From Acidimicrobiaceae bacterium (lineage in GTDB: Bacteria > Actinomycetota > Acidimicrobiia > Acidimicrobiales > Aldehydirespiratoraceae), in NCBI GenBank assembly GCA_016845585.1, contig JAERSO010000140.1, positions 1 to 64,000 on the forward strand: 64,000 nucleotides of DNA, given 5' to 3'. The notes beneath the pieces are model-generated. The model did not search any database and was not told the origin of the DNA. It saw only the letters and a list, made by a program, of their open reading frames with translations. Positions 33,712-42,736 of this stretch are shown here, piece after piece. The number at the start of each line of letters is the position of its first letter. Within the stretch, counting starts at the first letter, position 1. The position numbers and the translations under genes are program-made.

Positions 33712-34773
33712 TCAGCCCAGCGCGAGGAGCTGGTCGTGGGGGATGGAATGCACGATCCGTCCTCGATGGCCGGTCATCGTCTCGGCGGCGCAGAGCGCAT
33801 TCCAGATCGATTCCTCAACGGCTTCCGCGGCAGCATTGAAGAACGGTGTCATGGCGCCGGCCGGCATCGTGGACACCGACGTCGGTTCCGTTGCGGCGAG
33901 TGGCACACGGTTCGCGGTCGAGAACGCCAGGAAGATGTCGCCGCTGCCGTTGCCCCCGGTGCCGCCCACTCGGGCGAGCCCGACCGTGGCCCGACGGGCC
34001 AAGCGTTTGCATTGACCGGCCAGCAGCGGCGCATCGGTGGCGAGGACGACGATGATCGAGCCGGCATCGGCGACACTCGGATCGGTGGGCAGCGGGGTGA
34101 CAGACGCGTCGATCTCCTGTCCCACCGGCCGACCGTCGAGGCGGAGCAGATCCCGCGAACCGTAGTTCGCTTGAACGAGCGCACCCACCGTGTAGGCGAT
34201 TCCCCCCGACTCGACCTGCCGTGACGCGGTCCCGATGCCGCCCTTGAATTGATGACACACCATGCCCGTTCCGCCCCCGACGTTGCCCTCCGCAACTGGG
34301 CCACCAGCACGTGAGTCGGCGTCGTCCATGGCGGCGCGCACATCGTCAGCGGTCAGGTGAAACGCGTCGATGTCATTCAGGAAGCCGTCATAGGTCTCGG
34401 CCACGACCGGCAAACACCAGCTCGCGTTCGGGTCCCGTTCGACTTCGGCCGCCACCAGCACGTCGCGGACCAGCCCGACTTGATGCGTGTTGGTCAGCCC
34501 GATCGGTCCGCTCAACAGCCCGGACTCCTCGAGCCAGTGCGAGCCGGTCATTTCGCCGTTGCCGTTGAACGAGAAGTAGCCGCCGTAGCAGAGGTCGGAA
34601 CGTTCGCCGACCGGCCGCGTGTTCACGATCGTGACCCCGGTGCGCGCCACCGTGGGCTCGTCACTGACGACCGTGCGATGCCCGACAGAGACACCGGAGA
34701 CATCGGTGATCGCATTGTGAACACCAGTCGGCATCGTGCCGATCGTGAAACCGAGATCCCTGAGACGTGCCAT
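33712..34773 (-). CDS. P1-family aminopeptidase (DmpA/BapA-like, autoprocessing)
   Basis: 353 residues, N-terminal-nucleophile hydrolase of the P1 family. N-terminal NAITDVSGVSVGHRTVV, the NTHQVGLVRDV segment and GGGTGMVCHQFKGGIGTASR are typical. The self-cleavage site is GGNGSGDIFLAF: cleavage before the serine creates the nucleophile at the start of the beta subunit. Members release N-terminal L- or D-residues or beta-amino acids from short peptides. It lies 9 bp downstream of tadA on the same strand. Confidence 0.93.
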   Translation of the reverse strand: MARLRDLGFTIGTMPTGVHNAITDVSGVSVGHRTVVSDEPTVARTGVTIVNTRPVGERSDLCYGGYFSFNGNGEMTGSHWLEESGLLSGPIGLTNTHQVGLVRDVLVAAEVERDPNASWCLPVVAETYDGFLNDIDAFHLTADDVRAAMDDADSRAGGPVAEGNVGGGTGMVCHQFKGGIGTASRQVESGGIAYTVGALVQANYGSRDLLRLDGRPVGQEIDASVTPLPTDPSVADAGSIIVVLATDAPLLAGQCKRLARRATVGLARVGGTGGNGSGDIFLAFSTANRVPLAATEPTSVSTMPAGAMTPFFNAAAEAVEESIWNALCAAETMTGHRGRIVHSIPHDQLLALG

Positions 34774-34782
34774 CGCCGAAGA

Positions 34783-35235
34783 CTACGAGCTGCGCAGATT
34801 CACGAAGAACGACTTGAGCGTCTCTGCGCACTCCTCGCCGAGCACGTTGTGCTCCACCTCGAAGTTGTGCCTCAGTCGCGGATCGACACCGAAGTTGTAG
34901 ACCGAACCGAGCGCCCCTGCTTCGAGGTCAGCGGCGCCGAAGACGACCTTCTGGATCCGGGCGTTTACAGCCACGCCCGCACACATGGTGCACGGTTCGA
35001 GGGTGCTTATGAGCGTGGCGTTGTCGAGCCGCCACGTACCGAGCCGCTGGCAGGCGTCTCTCATAGCGAGCACCTCAGCGTGGGCCGATGGGTCAGTGGT
35101 CAGCTGCCGTTCATTGTGGCGCGACGCAATGACCTCACCCTCCACCACAACGAGCGCCCCAACGGGGACATCGCCATGCGGAATCGCCAGCTCCGCTTCA
35201 GCCAACGCCACGCGCATGAGATCGTCGTACTCCAT
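34783..35235 (-). CDS. tadA: tRNA-specific adenosine-34 deaminase
   Basis: 150 residues. The zinc site is H-A-E in PSAHAEVLAMRDA plus PCTMC in TLEPCTMCAG, with E as the proton shuttle. VPVGALVVVEGEVIA and the C-terminal GALGSVYNF/HNFEVEHNVLG complete the TadA pattern, which distinguishes it from cytosine or guanine deaminases. It converts A34 to inosine in tRNA-Arg(ACG) and is usually essential. No tRNA gene is visible beside it. Confidence 0.93.
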   Translation of the reverse strand: MEYDDLMRVALAEAELAIPHGDVPVGALVVVEGEVIASRHNERQLTTDPSAHAEVLAMRDACQRLGTWRLDNATLISTLEPCTMCAGVAVNARIQKVVFGAADLEAGALGSVYNFGVDPRLRHNFEVEHNVLGEECAETLKSFFVNLRSS

Positions 35236-35321
35236 CAGGAGAAGCTAGCCCCGAAGCACTCGAGGTCAGACGCGCATTCCCACGGGATCGGGTCGCGTGA
35301 GCTCATCGGCGAGGGAGAAGC

Positions 35322-35873
35322 TCACCGTGCGCCGTTGTTCGAGGGCGTGGACCCCCTGATGACGCCGAGCTCCTGGGCGAGCCCAGGAGCCTGCGCGCTG
35401 CTGCCGGCGCGCCACGCCACGTGGTGATCGGGACGAACGAGCAGGGCACCGGAGTCGCCGACGTCGCACCGTGTTCGCCACAGGTCCAGCGCCGACGTGT
35501 CGACCCCGACGCGGACCGTCGCCGCATCGGCGGTGCCGAGGGCATCGGCCCAGGACTCGTGGTCGCCGAAGCTGAAGAGCACGGGACGGCCGATCGGCAC
35601 GAGGTCGAGCGTCGACCGGCTGCCGATCTCATCCAGCCAGGCGTGCGGCATCCGCGCCCCGGGCCTCGCCGTCGGCACATAGTCGCTGGCAGAACTCGGC
35701 TCGGCGGCCGGCTCCTCGGGCACCAGTGCTCCTTCGCCGTGGACATAGCCGAGTTGCAGGCCGAACAGGTCGAAGTGCTCTCGCTGGAGCTCCACTGCGG
35801 CGGCGATCGCGTCGGCCTTGAAGGGGTCGGCCAGCGATGCGTACAACCGACTCGCCGAAGCATGCGCCGCCAT
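35322..35873 (-). pseudogene. C-terminal fragment of a PHBH-type FAD monooxygenase
   Basis: 183 residues match the last third of class A flavoprotein hydroxylases such as 2,4-dichlorophenol 6-monooxygenase. The visible segments are HFDLFGLQLGYVHGEG, YVPTARPGARMPHAWL, STLDLVPIGRPVLF and GDSGALLVRPDHHVAWR (the thioredoxin-like tail). The FAD-binding and substrate domains (~380 residues) are missing; sequence upstream of 35873 is unrelated and short. Without the flavin domain it cannot be an oxygenase. The end is intact, so the 5' part was deleted. Confidence 0.75.
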
Positions 35874-35955
35874 TCAGGCCGCCATCGACTGCTAGACGAG
35901 GCTCTGAGACGACGCCATCGCCGCCCGCCTAGGGCCCAGACCGCGCGGCGGTCGG

Positions 35956-37179
35956 TCAGGACGAGCCTCGCTCCTTGGCCACGAAGTCGGTGATGGCGTC
36001 GATGGTCGGTAACAGGATGTGATCGAGCAGGTACGACGGTGCCTCTTTGGCGGAACCGAACCGTGCGATCACGAGTTCGTTGACCTGGTCGATGTACAGG
36101 AACTGACCGTACGCCCCGCGGGCCTGGAGGCAGGTCCGACCGTCGATGTGGCGAACCCACCATTGAGATCGGTACGACCAATCCGGGAGCGTGTCATAGC
36201 CGGCGGACGCGAAGGCGGCTTGATCCCCGCCCTGGAAGATGTCGTCGAAGATCTCGGCCGGAAGGACCTGTCGGTCGCCGACCCGCCCGCGGGTCAGAAC
36301 CAGTTGGCCCCATCGGCCGAAGTCGCGAAGAGTCATTGCCGGCATGGTCTCGCCGCCACTCGGATCGAGCATGTGGGTGCAGTCGTGCTCGGCTCCGATG
36401 TGTTGCCAGATCCGGTCCGAGACGAGTTCAACCAGCGGTGCCTGGGCGGCCCGGCGCACGAGCCAGCTCAGGACGAAGATGTTCGGCTCCTGATACGAGA
36501 ATTCCTGACCGTGTTCGCCTCGTTTGTTGAACGTCGGAAGCACATCGGCCGGACCGATCGCCTCCTGCCCCGGCAGGGGTGGGATCATTCCCGTGCAGCG
36601 GATGAAGCGCCAGACGTCGGAGTCGGGGTCGGTGTAGTCCTCGTCGTAGTCGAGCCCAACTCGCATGTCCATGACATCACGCACCGTCGCGTCGCCCCAT
36701 GCCGATGCGGCGAGCTCGGGCAGGATGGTCGGCACCGGAGCGAGCGGGTCGATCACCCCATCTCGAATGAGCGACTCAGCGATGAGTCCCACCATCGACT
36801 TGCTGCACGACATGATCAGGTGACGCAGGTGCGGCGCGCTCTCGGCTAGGTACGTCTCGTACACAGCCTCACCGCGGTGCAGAACGAGCAACGAGTCGGT
36901 GTAGGACGACTCCAGCGCTTCGTCCCACGACAATGCGCCGGCCGCCCTGTCGATTCGCAACCCGTCGAGCGGCAGCGGGGAGACAGGAAGCGCGATCGCT
37001 GGCCCGCGCCCGCGCCACACCGCTCTCGTCGGGACCAGCTCTTCGACGTGGTTGTAGGTCCATCGCCGCTGGGGCCATTCGTTGAATGAGCCGTCACTGA
37101 ACCGGATCCGGCGCTCAGGCGGTGGGGGGAAACCCCGCATCCAGCCGTCGGCTTCGGTCGTCACTCGCGTGTCATCCAT
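35956..37179 (-). CDS. Beta-lactamase-fold serine hydrolase (6-aminohexanoate-dimer hydrolase-like)
   Basis: 407 residues without a signal peptide. The S-x-x-K motif is MSCSKSMVGLI, and the Y-containing second motif lies in FSYQEPNIFVLSWL. The C-terminal QARGAYGQFLYID is the NylB-like third region. The family also contains DD-carboxypeptidase-like esterases and lactamases; cytosolic location and the WGDATVRDVMDM segment favour an esterase or amide hydrolase of the NylB group. The neighbours give no substrate clue. Confidence 0.85.
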   Translation of the reverse strand: MDDTRVTTEADGWMRGFPPPPERRIRFSDGSFNEWPQRRWTYNHVEELVPTRAVWRGRGPAIALPVSPLPLDGLRIDRAAGALSWDEALESSYTDSLLVLHRGEAVYETYLAESAPHLRHLIMSCSKSMVGLIAESLIRDGVIDPLAPVPTILPELAASAWGDATVRDVMDMRVGLDYDEDYTDPDSDVWRFIRCTGMIPPLPGQEAIGPADVLPTFNKRGEHGQEFSYQEPNIFVLSWLVRRAAQAPLVELVSDRIWQHIGAEHDCTHMLDPSGGETMPAMTLRDFGRWGQLVLTRGRVGDRQVLPAEIFDDIFQGGDQAAFASAGYDTLPDWSYRSQWWVRHIDGRTCLQARGAYGQFLYIDQVNELVIARFGSAKEAPSYLLDHILLPTIDAITDFVAKERGSS

Positions 37180-37278
37180 CCGGCGAGAGTAGTTGGAGCT
37201 CGGTAGACGCTGTTGGGGCCGCTGTCCCGTGCACTGCCGTCAAGGGCCTCCGACCGGGCAGCGCGGTAGTGTCGCTCC

Positions 37279-38079
37279 ATGGCAGGCATCGACTATGAGA
37301 TCTCGGGCGCGATTGCGACGATCACGGTGAACAATCCGCCGTTGAACGTCTTCACGCCGACGCTTCACCATGACCTGTTCGACGTTCTCCAGGACTTCAA
37401 CACCAACCCGGAGGTGAGGTGCGGGATCCTCACCGGGGCCGGCGACCGCGCGTTCAGTGCGGGTGACGACATCAAGTCCGAGCGCCCCGAGCGCACGCGC
37501 CTCGAAGTGGTGGAACGGCACCTCAGCCCGTCGCATGCCTTCGACTCCGACGAATATCCGGGCTGGGAACACGAGGTGCTGGCCATGCCGCGCTACAAGC
37601 CGATCGTCGCCGCGGTGAACGGCTACTGCTTTGGTCAGGGGTTTCTCTACCTGATGGCGCTCACTGACGTCCGCTATGCATCCACCACGGCCCAACTCGG
37701 CATGCCCGAGATCGCGTACGGCATGGGCGGAGCCGGAGGAGCGCTCAGTCTTGGCAAGTTGATCCCTCACGCTGCGGCCATGGAGCTGCTGCTGCTCGGC
37801 GAGAAGATCGACGCCGCCAAGGCAGAGCGAATGTTCTTGATCAACGGAACCGCCGAACCCGGCGAGTTGATGGCCACGGCCATGGCCGCGGCTGAGCGCA
37901 TCGCCTCGCATCCCCCGCTCGGGGTTCGCGTCGAGATGGAGAGCTACCAGCGCGGGCTCGATCTCAGCCGGGCCGACAGCCTGGCGTTGGCCGGCCACAT
38001 GTACCGGATGGCGCGATCGGTGCAATCCACCGAACCTCCTCTCGCCCAAACCACCGACACCGAGAAGGGAAGCAGCTGA
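37279..38079 (+). CDS. Enoyl-CoA hydratase/isomerase family protein
   Basis: 266 residues, crotonase fold. The oxyanion-hole loop GDRAFSAGDDIKSE and the second loop AAVNGYCFGQGFLYLMALTDV are clear, and a glutamate in LGMPEIAYGMGGAGGALSL is placed for catalysis. It hydrates or isomerises an enoyl-CoA. The stop overlaps the start of an acyl-CoA ligase (TGATG), so the two act on the same acyl-CoA. The pairing is reminiscent of CaiD-CaiC (carnitine) or cinnamate-type side-chain pathways; the substrate is not determinable. Confidence 0.92.
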   Translation: MAGIDYEISGAIATITVNNPPLNVFTPTLHHDLFDVLQDFNTNPEVRCGILTGAGDRAFSAGDDIKSERPERTRLEVVERHLSPSHAFDSDEYPGWEHEVLAMPRYKPIVAAVNGYCFGQGFLYLMALTDVRYASTTAQLGMPEIAYGMGGAGGALSLGKLIPHAAAMELLLLGEKIDAAKAERMFLINGTAEPGELMATAMAAAERIASHPPLGVRVEMESYQRGLDLSRADSLALAGHMYRMARSVQSTEPPLAQTTDTEKGSS

Positions 38080-39722
38080 TGAGCAAGCATCCCGGCCAAA
38101 CCGAGATCGACGCGTTGGGCGCACGTCTGGAATCCCTCGAGATCCCGTCCAGCCTCGGCGAGTTCTGCGCCGCGCAGGCAGCCCGCCACGGCGACGCCGT
38201 TGCGATCGACTACTTCCTCGATGGGGTGCAGCTGACCTACCGCGACGTCCACGAGCGGTCGAACCGCGTCGCGGCCAACCTCTTGGCCCGGGGCTACCGC
38301 AAGGGCGCTCACATCGCCGTCATGTTGCCCAACGGCCCCGCGTCCTCGGTCGTTTGGTTCGCCATCATGAAACTCGGCGCGGTCCTGGTGCCCGTGAACA
38401 CCGCCTACGGAGCGAAGGAGTTGGACTTCCTTCTCAACCAGTCCGACAGCCAAGGGATCATCATCGGCTCCGCCCATCTCGGCGCGCTCGAATCCATGAC
38501 CAACCGGCCCGAGTTGCTCGCCGACCCGATCATCGTCGACGGCAACGACCTCGGCGAACTCGAAGCCGGCGGCCCTCTCGCCGAGTTCGACCCCGGCTAT
38601 CCGATCGTGGCCACCGACCTCGCCAACCTCCAGTACACGTCGGGAACGACAGGATTCCCAAAGGGGTGCATGCTCACCCAGGACTACTGGCTGCTGCTCT
38701 CGCACTCGGTCGGCCTCGTCCATCAGAGTTATGGCAGCTCGCGCCTCTTCTTCTGGGCGCCCTTCTTCTACATGGACGGCCAGTGGTCGTTCCTGTCGGC
38801 CATGGCGATCGGGGGGACCGCCATCATCGCATCGACGATGAGCCTGTCGAAGTTCCTCGGCTGGCTGCGAGAGCACGAAGCTCACTACTGCGTGTTGCCC
38901 GAGCCGATCCTCAAGGCCGTGCCGCCGAGCCCCGACGACGCGTCGATCCCACTCAAGATGGTCCACGCATTCGGCTGGCGCCCATCGGCTCGGACCGAAG
39001 CGGAAGAACGGTTCGGGATCGTGGCGCGTGACAGCTTCGGGATGACCGAAGTCGGCCCGGCGATGGTGTGCCCCAGAGATGCCGGCGACAAGCTCGAGCT
39101 CAACACCTGTGGCCTCGCTGCTCCCCTACGAGAAACACGCGTCGTCGACGAACACGGAAACGAATGTCCACCAGGAGTACCCGGCGAGCTGCAGATCCGA
39201 GGCCGATCCATCATGCTCGGGTACTACAAACGCCCCGACGCCAACGCCGACACCTTCGACGGCGACTGGATGCGAAGCGGCGATCTCTTCGTCAAGGACG
39301 AGGACGGCTACCACCGGATCGTCGGCCGCCTCAAAGAGATGATCAAACGCGCCGGTGAGAACATCTCGGCCAGCGAGGTCGAAGCGGCAATGCGCGAAGC
39401 GCCAGCGATCGCCGAGGCCGCGGCCGTGTCCGTGCCCGACGAGATGCGGCGTGAGGAGGTACTCGTGCTTCTGAAGCTCGCAGACGGATTCTCGAACGCC
39501 GACATGTCGCCCGATGCTGTTCGCGAACACGCGACCCGTCTCGCGGTGTTCAAGCGTCCCCGGTATGTCGCCTACGTCGACGACTTCCCGCGGACGCCGA
39601 CGAACAAGATCTCAAAGCCGCAGATCTCCGTCGCCCAGCTCGACAGCCCGATCACCGACCTCTCGAGCGGTACCGAGGTCGCGGCCGACGAGGCCGCCCG
39701 CCTGCTTCCCAAGCGGCGCTGA
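38079..39722 (+). CDS. AMP-forming acyl-CoA ligase
   Basis: 547 residues of the ANL superfamily. The P-loop-like A3 motif is YTSGTTGFPKGCMLT, A5 is DSFGMTEVGPAM, A8 is YHRIVGRLKEMIKRAGENI, and the C-terminal A10 lysine is in PRTPTNKISK. It activates a carboxylate as acyl-AMP and transfers it to CoA. Translational coupling to the enoyl-CoA hydratase suggests an unsaturated or 3-hydroxylated acid as substrate (crotonobetaine-like or fatty acid). The C-terminus extends ~30 residues beyond A10. Confidence 0.93.
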   Translation: MSKHPGQTEIDALGARLESLEIPSSLGEFCAAQAARHGDAVAIDYFLDGVQLTYRDVHERSNRVAANLLARGYRKGAHIAVMLPNGPASSVVWFAIMKLGAVLVPVNTAYGAKELDFLLNQSDSQGIIIGSAHLGALESMTNRPELLADPIIVDGNDLGELEAGGPLAEFDPGYPIVATDLANLQYTSGTTGFPKGCMLTQDYWLLLSHSVGLVHQSYGSSRLFFWAPFFYMDGQWSFLSAMAIGGTAIIASTMSLSKFLGWLREHEAHYCVLPEPILKAVPPSPDDASIPLKMVHAFGWRPSARTEAEERFGIVARDSFGMTEVGPAMVCPRDAGDKLELNTCGLAAPLRETRVVDEHGNECPPGVPGELQIRGRSIMLGYYKRPDANADTFDGDWMRSGDLFVKDEDGYHRIVGRLKEMIKRAGENISASEVEAAMREAPAIAEAAAVSVPDEMRREEVLVLLKLADGFSNADMSPDAVREHATRLAVFKRPRYVAYVDDFPRTPTNKISKPQISVAQLDSPITDLSSGTEVAADEAARLLPKRR

Positions 39723-39822
39723 CGTCGCAGAGCTCCCCCCTGCATCCCCGTCGGTGACTGGGGTGTCGGCATCCAATACGCGCGGAGGTGATCAAGTCAG
39801 GGCGCTTGGGAGATGTCCGCTG

Positions 39823-40040
39823 CTACCGGCTCCGATGTGCGATGAGTCGATCGGTTGCGAGTTCGATCTGGCGCAGGTAGCACTCATGGCCCTCGATGAC
39901 TGGCAGTGACGGGTCGGCGTGGCCCGTCTCGGCCAGGAGCGCGAGCTGGGTGCAGAACCAGTTCAGTGCTGCGCCGCGGGGCAGGTCCTCGGCGGCTGGG
40001 AAGTTCTGTTCGAAGGCCGGCGCCTTGTCGATCGCGCCGC
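39823..40040 (-). pseudogene. C-terminal fragment of an unrecognised protein
   Basis: A start-less minus-strand frame of ~70 codons reads as a folded protein end: AIDKAPAFEQNF, RGAALNWFCTQLALLAE, SLPVIEGHECYLRQIELATD, ending at TAG (39825-39823). Composition and codon use are coding-like, but I do not recognise the family. Immediately upstream (right side) the sequence changes to a plus-strand recombinase fragment, so this is one side of a rearrangement junction. Confidence 0.35.
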
Positions 40041-40043
40041 TGA

Positions 40044-40562
40044 GCCCGACGGCTGGTCACCGATGACACCATCAGCCCTGATGACCGCGTCGCCGGCGCC
40101 CTCGTCGTCCTCTACGCCCAACCCCTCACCCGCATCGCCGGACTCGCGGTCGATCAGGTCACCGCGCAGGCCGAGGGGGAGACGACGATTCACTTCGAGC
40201 GGCACCAGATCGATCTCCCCGAGCCCTTCGCCAGCCTCGTACGGCAGCTGCCCGTCCGCCGGCGCCAAGGCACGGCTGATCACCTCGAGACTCGCTGGCT
40301 GTTCCCCTCCACTCGACCCGACCGGCCGGTCCACCCAACCACCATCGCCAACCGACTCCGCCGCATCGGCATCCAACCCAGCGCCGCCCGGGCCGCAGCC
40401 GTCACACAGCTCGCCTCCGAGATCCCACCAGCGCTTCTGGCCGAATCGATCGGCATCACCCCCAGACAGGCGTCGCAGCGCGTCGGCCTCGCAGGCGGGA
40501 ACTGGACCACCTATTCCGGCGGCTCGGATCGGAACCCGAGCGGCTCGGTCCCTCGCGAGTAG
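40044..40562 (+). pseudogene. C-terminal fragment of an actinobacterial XerD-like recombinase/integrase
   Basis: About 172 codons without a start codon, bounded upstream by an in-frame TGA (40041). The sequence RVAGALVVLYAQPLTRIAG, ETRWLFPSTRPDRPV, then LRRIGIQPSAARAAAVTQL and SQRVGLAGGNWTTYSG is the C-terminal core of a site-specific recombinase-like protein common on actinobacterial plasmids and integrated elements. The N-terminal SAM-like domain is missing. It marks an old mobile element next to the IS3 remnant. Confidence 0.65.
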
Positions 40563-40698
40563 CCGGCGACCCGCCTCGCGGCCGATCTTGCGTTTCAGCG
40601 AGGCCCGAACCCGGAGCGGCCACGCTCGGTGGAGCGCCTTGCCACCGTGTTCACGTTCGTGCATGGTGCGTCAGCGGGCTATAGACGATGGAGCGGAC

Positions 40699-40998
40699 AT
40701 GCGTCGATTCATACCGGGTGTTGTGTTTGTCGTGGGGGCGTTCGTCGTCGCCACGGGACTGTCGGGAGCTTCATTGGCATTCGCCGACGATCCTCCGGCG
40801 GCGAGGACGGAGACGTCGAAAGCGCCGTCCCTCGATGCTGAGACTGAACATCGCACGCGTGAAGGCAAGCTCTATGTGGCGGCGATCAAGGACGTGTTTT
40901 CAAACCGGATCGTCGGCTGGGCCATCGATGAACGCATGAAGGCCCGCCTTGTGGTCGCCGCGATCAAGATGGCCGCCGCACGCCGAGGCCTTCGATGA
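40699..40998 (+). pseudogene. Chimeric ORF: secreted-protein N-terminus fused to IS3 transposase fragment
   Basis: 99 codons. Residues 1-33 form a signal peptide (MRRFIPGVVFVVGAFVVA, cleavage near LAFA-DD) followed by a polar stretch. From REGKLYVAAIKDVFSN onward the sequence is the rve core of an IS3-family OrfB transposase, in the same frame, to a stop at 40998. The signal peptide belongs to a different, now lost, secreted protein. An IS3 insertion or deletion made an accidental in-frame fusion. Confidence 0.6.
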
Positions 40999-41342
40999 TC
41001 ACCTACGCTCTCTCCAACAAGCCGGTGTTGCGACCACCGATTGAGTCCGGCCAATTTCGCGCCCGCAAGGTGCAGCGGGCTCTGGCCCGCCATCAGATGG
41101 TCGGCTCGATGGGCCAAGTCGGCTCAGCCGGCGACAACGCCGCCATGGAATCGTTCTTCTCCCTACTGCAAAAGAACGTGCTCAACCGCCGCCACTGGGC
41201 GACCCGAGACGAGCTTCGCATCGAGATCGTGACCTGGATCGAACCCACCTACCACCGCCGTCGACGCCAAGCCCGCCTCGACCGCCTGACCCCAATCGAA
41301 TACGAGACAATCATGACCCCTCAGACGGCACTCGCCGCCTGA
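40850..41342 (+). mobile_element. Degenerate IS3-family transposase (OrfB) remnant
   Basis: Two overlapping frames together give the C-terminal half of an IS3 integrase core. The first aspartate is in AAIKDVFSNRIVGWAID; the catalytic glutamate is in AAMESFFSLLQKNVLNR; WIEPTYHRRRRQ and LTPIEYE end the protein. Between them, the HSDRGSQF block with the second aspartate has decayed to PIESGQF and the frame is broken, so the DDE triad is incomplete. No OrfA and no clear left terminal repeat are found. Sequence just after 41342 may be the decayed right end. The element is inactive. Confidence 0.8.
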
Positions 41343-41534
41343 ACAACCCGTGTCCCCTCAACGCGCGGCAGACCCGCCGCATGATCCGCTCTCGCCTACA
41401 AGCCAACAGCTCCCGGGGAGCATCCTCAAGATCTCAGGACACGTAGTCCCCAAGAGATCGCATCGACCCCGGAGCGGACTGCGCTACAACTCGACCCATG
41501 CGACTGACAGTCCCGACTCCGGAGCGCTACGTCC

Positions 41535-42698
41535 TCAGTCCACGAGGCCTGCTCTTCGCTCCGCCAAGTGCAGGACTTCTTTCGGGGAGCGTTGCAGTCG
41601 ACGGGCGGCTGCGACGATGTCGTCCCACTCGACGCTGCGATTGACGATTCTGCCATCGTGGAGGGCGAGCTTCACTCCGATTGGTTCGCCGTCGACAGCG
41701 ATAGAGGTCTCCCGGCGGGACAGGGCGTGCTTGGTCACTGTCGACTCCCGGAGTCCGATGGTGGAAGTGTGCTCGAAGATGGCGTCCCGGACCTCGGTGG
41801 CCCGTTCAGGGGAACACAACGCGCTGACCGTGAACGCTGGTCGTCCCTTCTTCATGGTGATCGGGGCCACCCATGCATCGTGGGCACCGGCGTCGAGCAT
41901 CGCTTGTATCGCGGCCGGCCAGATCCTGGGGTCGAGGTCGTCCACGTTGGCATCGAGCTGGACGGCCGTGTGCCCGGTCGTCGCGGGTGCGGTCGATTCC
42001 CCCACCACAACCCGCAGCACGTTGGCGAACTCCCGAGTGTCTCGTGTCCCGGCCCCACAACCGGTCCGGTGGACCGTCATCTCCGGCATGACCGCCCATT
42101 CGTCGACCAGGGTCACAAGCAGCGCCGCGCCTGTCGGGGTGGTGCTCTCGAACGGTGCCGGGCCTGACGCAGCCGGCAGCCCGGCCACAAGCTCGAGCAC
42201 CGCGGGGGCTGGGATAGGGATCCGGCCGTGCTCGGTGCAGGCATGGCCGCTCCCGAGACGCAGCGGGGAGCACACGATCCGCTCCGCGCCGAGGTGCCGA
42301 AAACCGGCGACGGTGCCCACGATGTCCGCGATGCAGTCGAGGGCACCGACCTCATGGAAGTGAACCTGCTCGACCGGCATTCGGTGGACCGATGCCTCCG
42401 CCTCCGCGAGGCGGGTGAACACGGCCCCGGCGGTTGCGCACAGGTCGGCGGGTAAGCGATCCAACAGCTCCAAGATGTCGGGCAGATGGCGCAGAGTACG
42501 AGGTTCGGGCACATCGACGTGCGCCTTGGTCGCTCCGATCGCGCTGCGATGGACGGTTTCGGCACGCAGCGTGATACCGAGGTCAAGGGGTTCCAGCGCT
42601 GCGGCCAGCACCTCGATCGGGACGCCGACGTCGATCAACGCACCGAGAACCATGTCGCCGCTTGCGCCGGCGCTTCCGTCGATCCATGCCGTCTTCAT
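41535..42698 (-). CDS. larC: Nickel-pincer cofactor biosynthesis protein LarC (nickel insertion)
   Basis: 387 residues from the ATG at 42698. N-terminal AWIDGSAGASGDMVLGALID, VHFHEVGALDCIADIVGT, STTPTGAALLV and the C-terminal LDANVDDLDPRIWP are the LarC landmarks. LarC is a CTP-dependent cyclometallase that inserts Ni into the pincer nucleotide. In Lactiplantibacillus larC is expressed through a programmed frameshift (LarC1/LarC2); here the two parts are one continuous frame. It is the last gene of larE-larB-larC, 38 bp after larB. Confidence 0.92.
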   Translation of the reverse strand: MKTAWIDGSAGASGDMVLGALIDVGVPIEVLAAALEPLDLGITLRAETVHRSAIGATKAHVDVPEPRTLRHLPDILELLDRLPADLCATAGAVFTRLAEAEASVHRMPVEQVHFHEVGALDCIADIVGTVAGFRHLGAERIVCSPLRLGSGHACTEHGRIPIPAPAVLELVAGLPAASGPAPFESTTPTGAALLVTLVDEWAVMPEMTVHRTGCGAGTRDTREFANVLRVVVGESTAPATTGHTAVQLDANVDDLDPRIWPAAIQAMLDAGAHDAWVAPITMKKGRPAFTVSALCSPERATEVRDAIFEHTSTIGLRESTVTKHALSRRETSIAVDGEPIGVKLALHDGRIVNRSVEWDDIVAAARRLQRSPKEVLHLAERRAGLVD

Positions 42699-42736
42699 GC
42701 GAACTCCTCTTCGCTCAGGGTCGTACCGACCACGGA

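Noticed and set aside
34774-35321. tRNA-Ser often found next to tadA in actinobacteria
   Set aside because: No T-loop GGTTCRANTCC pattern or cloverleaf could be found; I see no tRNA or rRNA in the window, though a covariance search was not possible.
37279-39722. Naming the enoyl-CoA hydratase and ligase caiD and caiC
   Set aside because: The two-gene arrangement is suggestive, but no carnitine-specific residues or caiA/B/T neighbours support it.
41535-42698. Programmed frameshift in larC as in Lactiplantibacillus
   Set aside because: The LarC1- and LarC2-equivalent parts are in one continuous frame.
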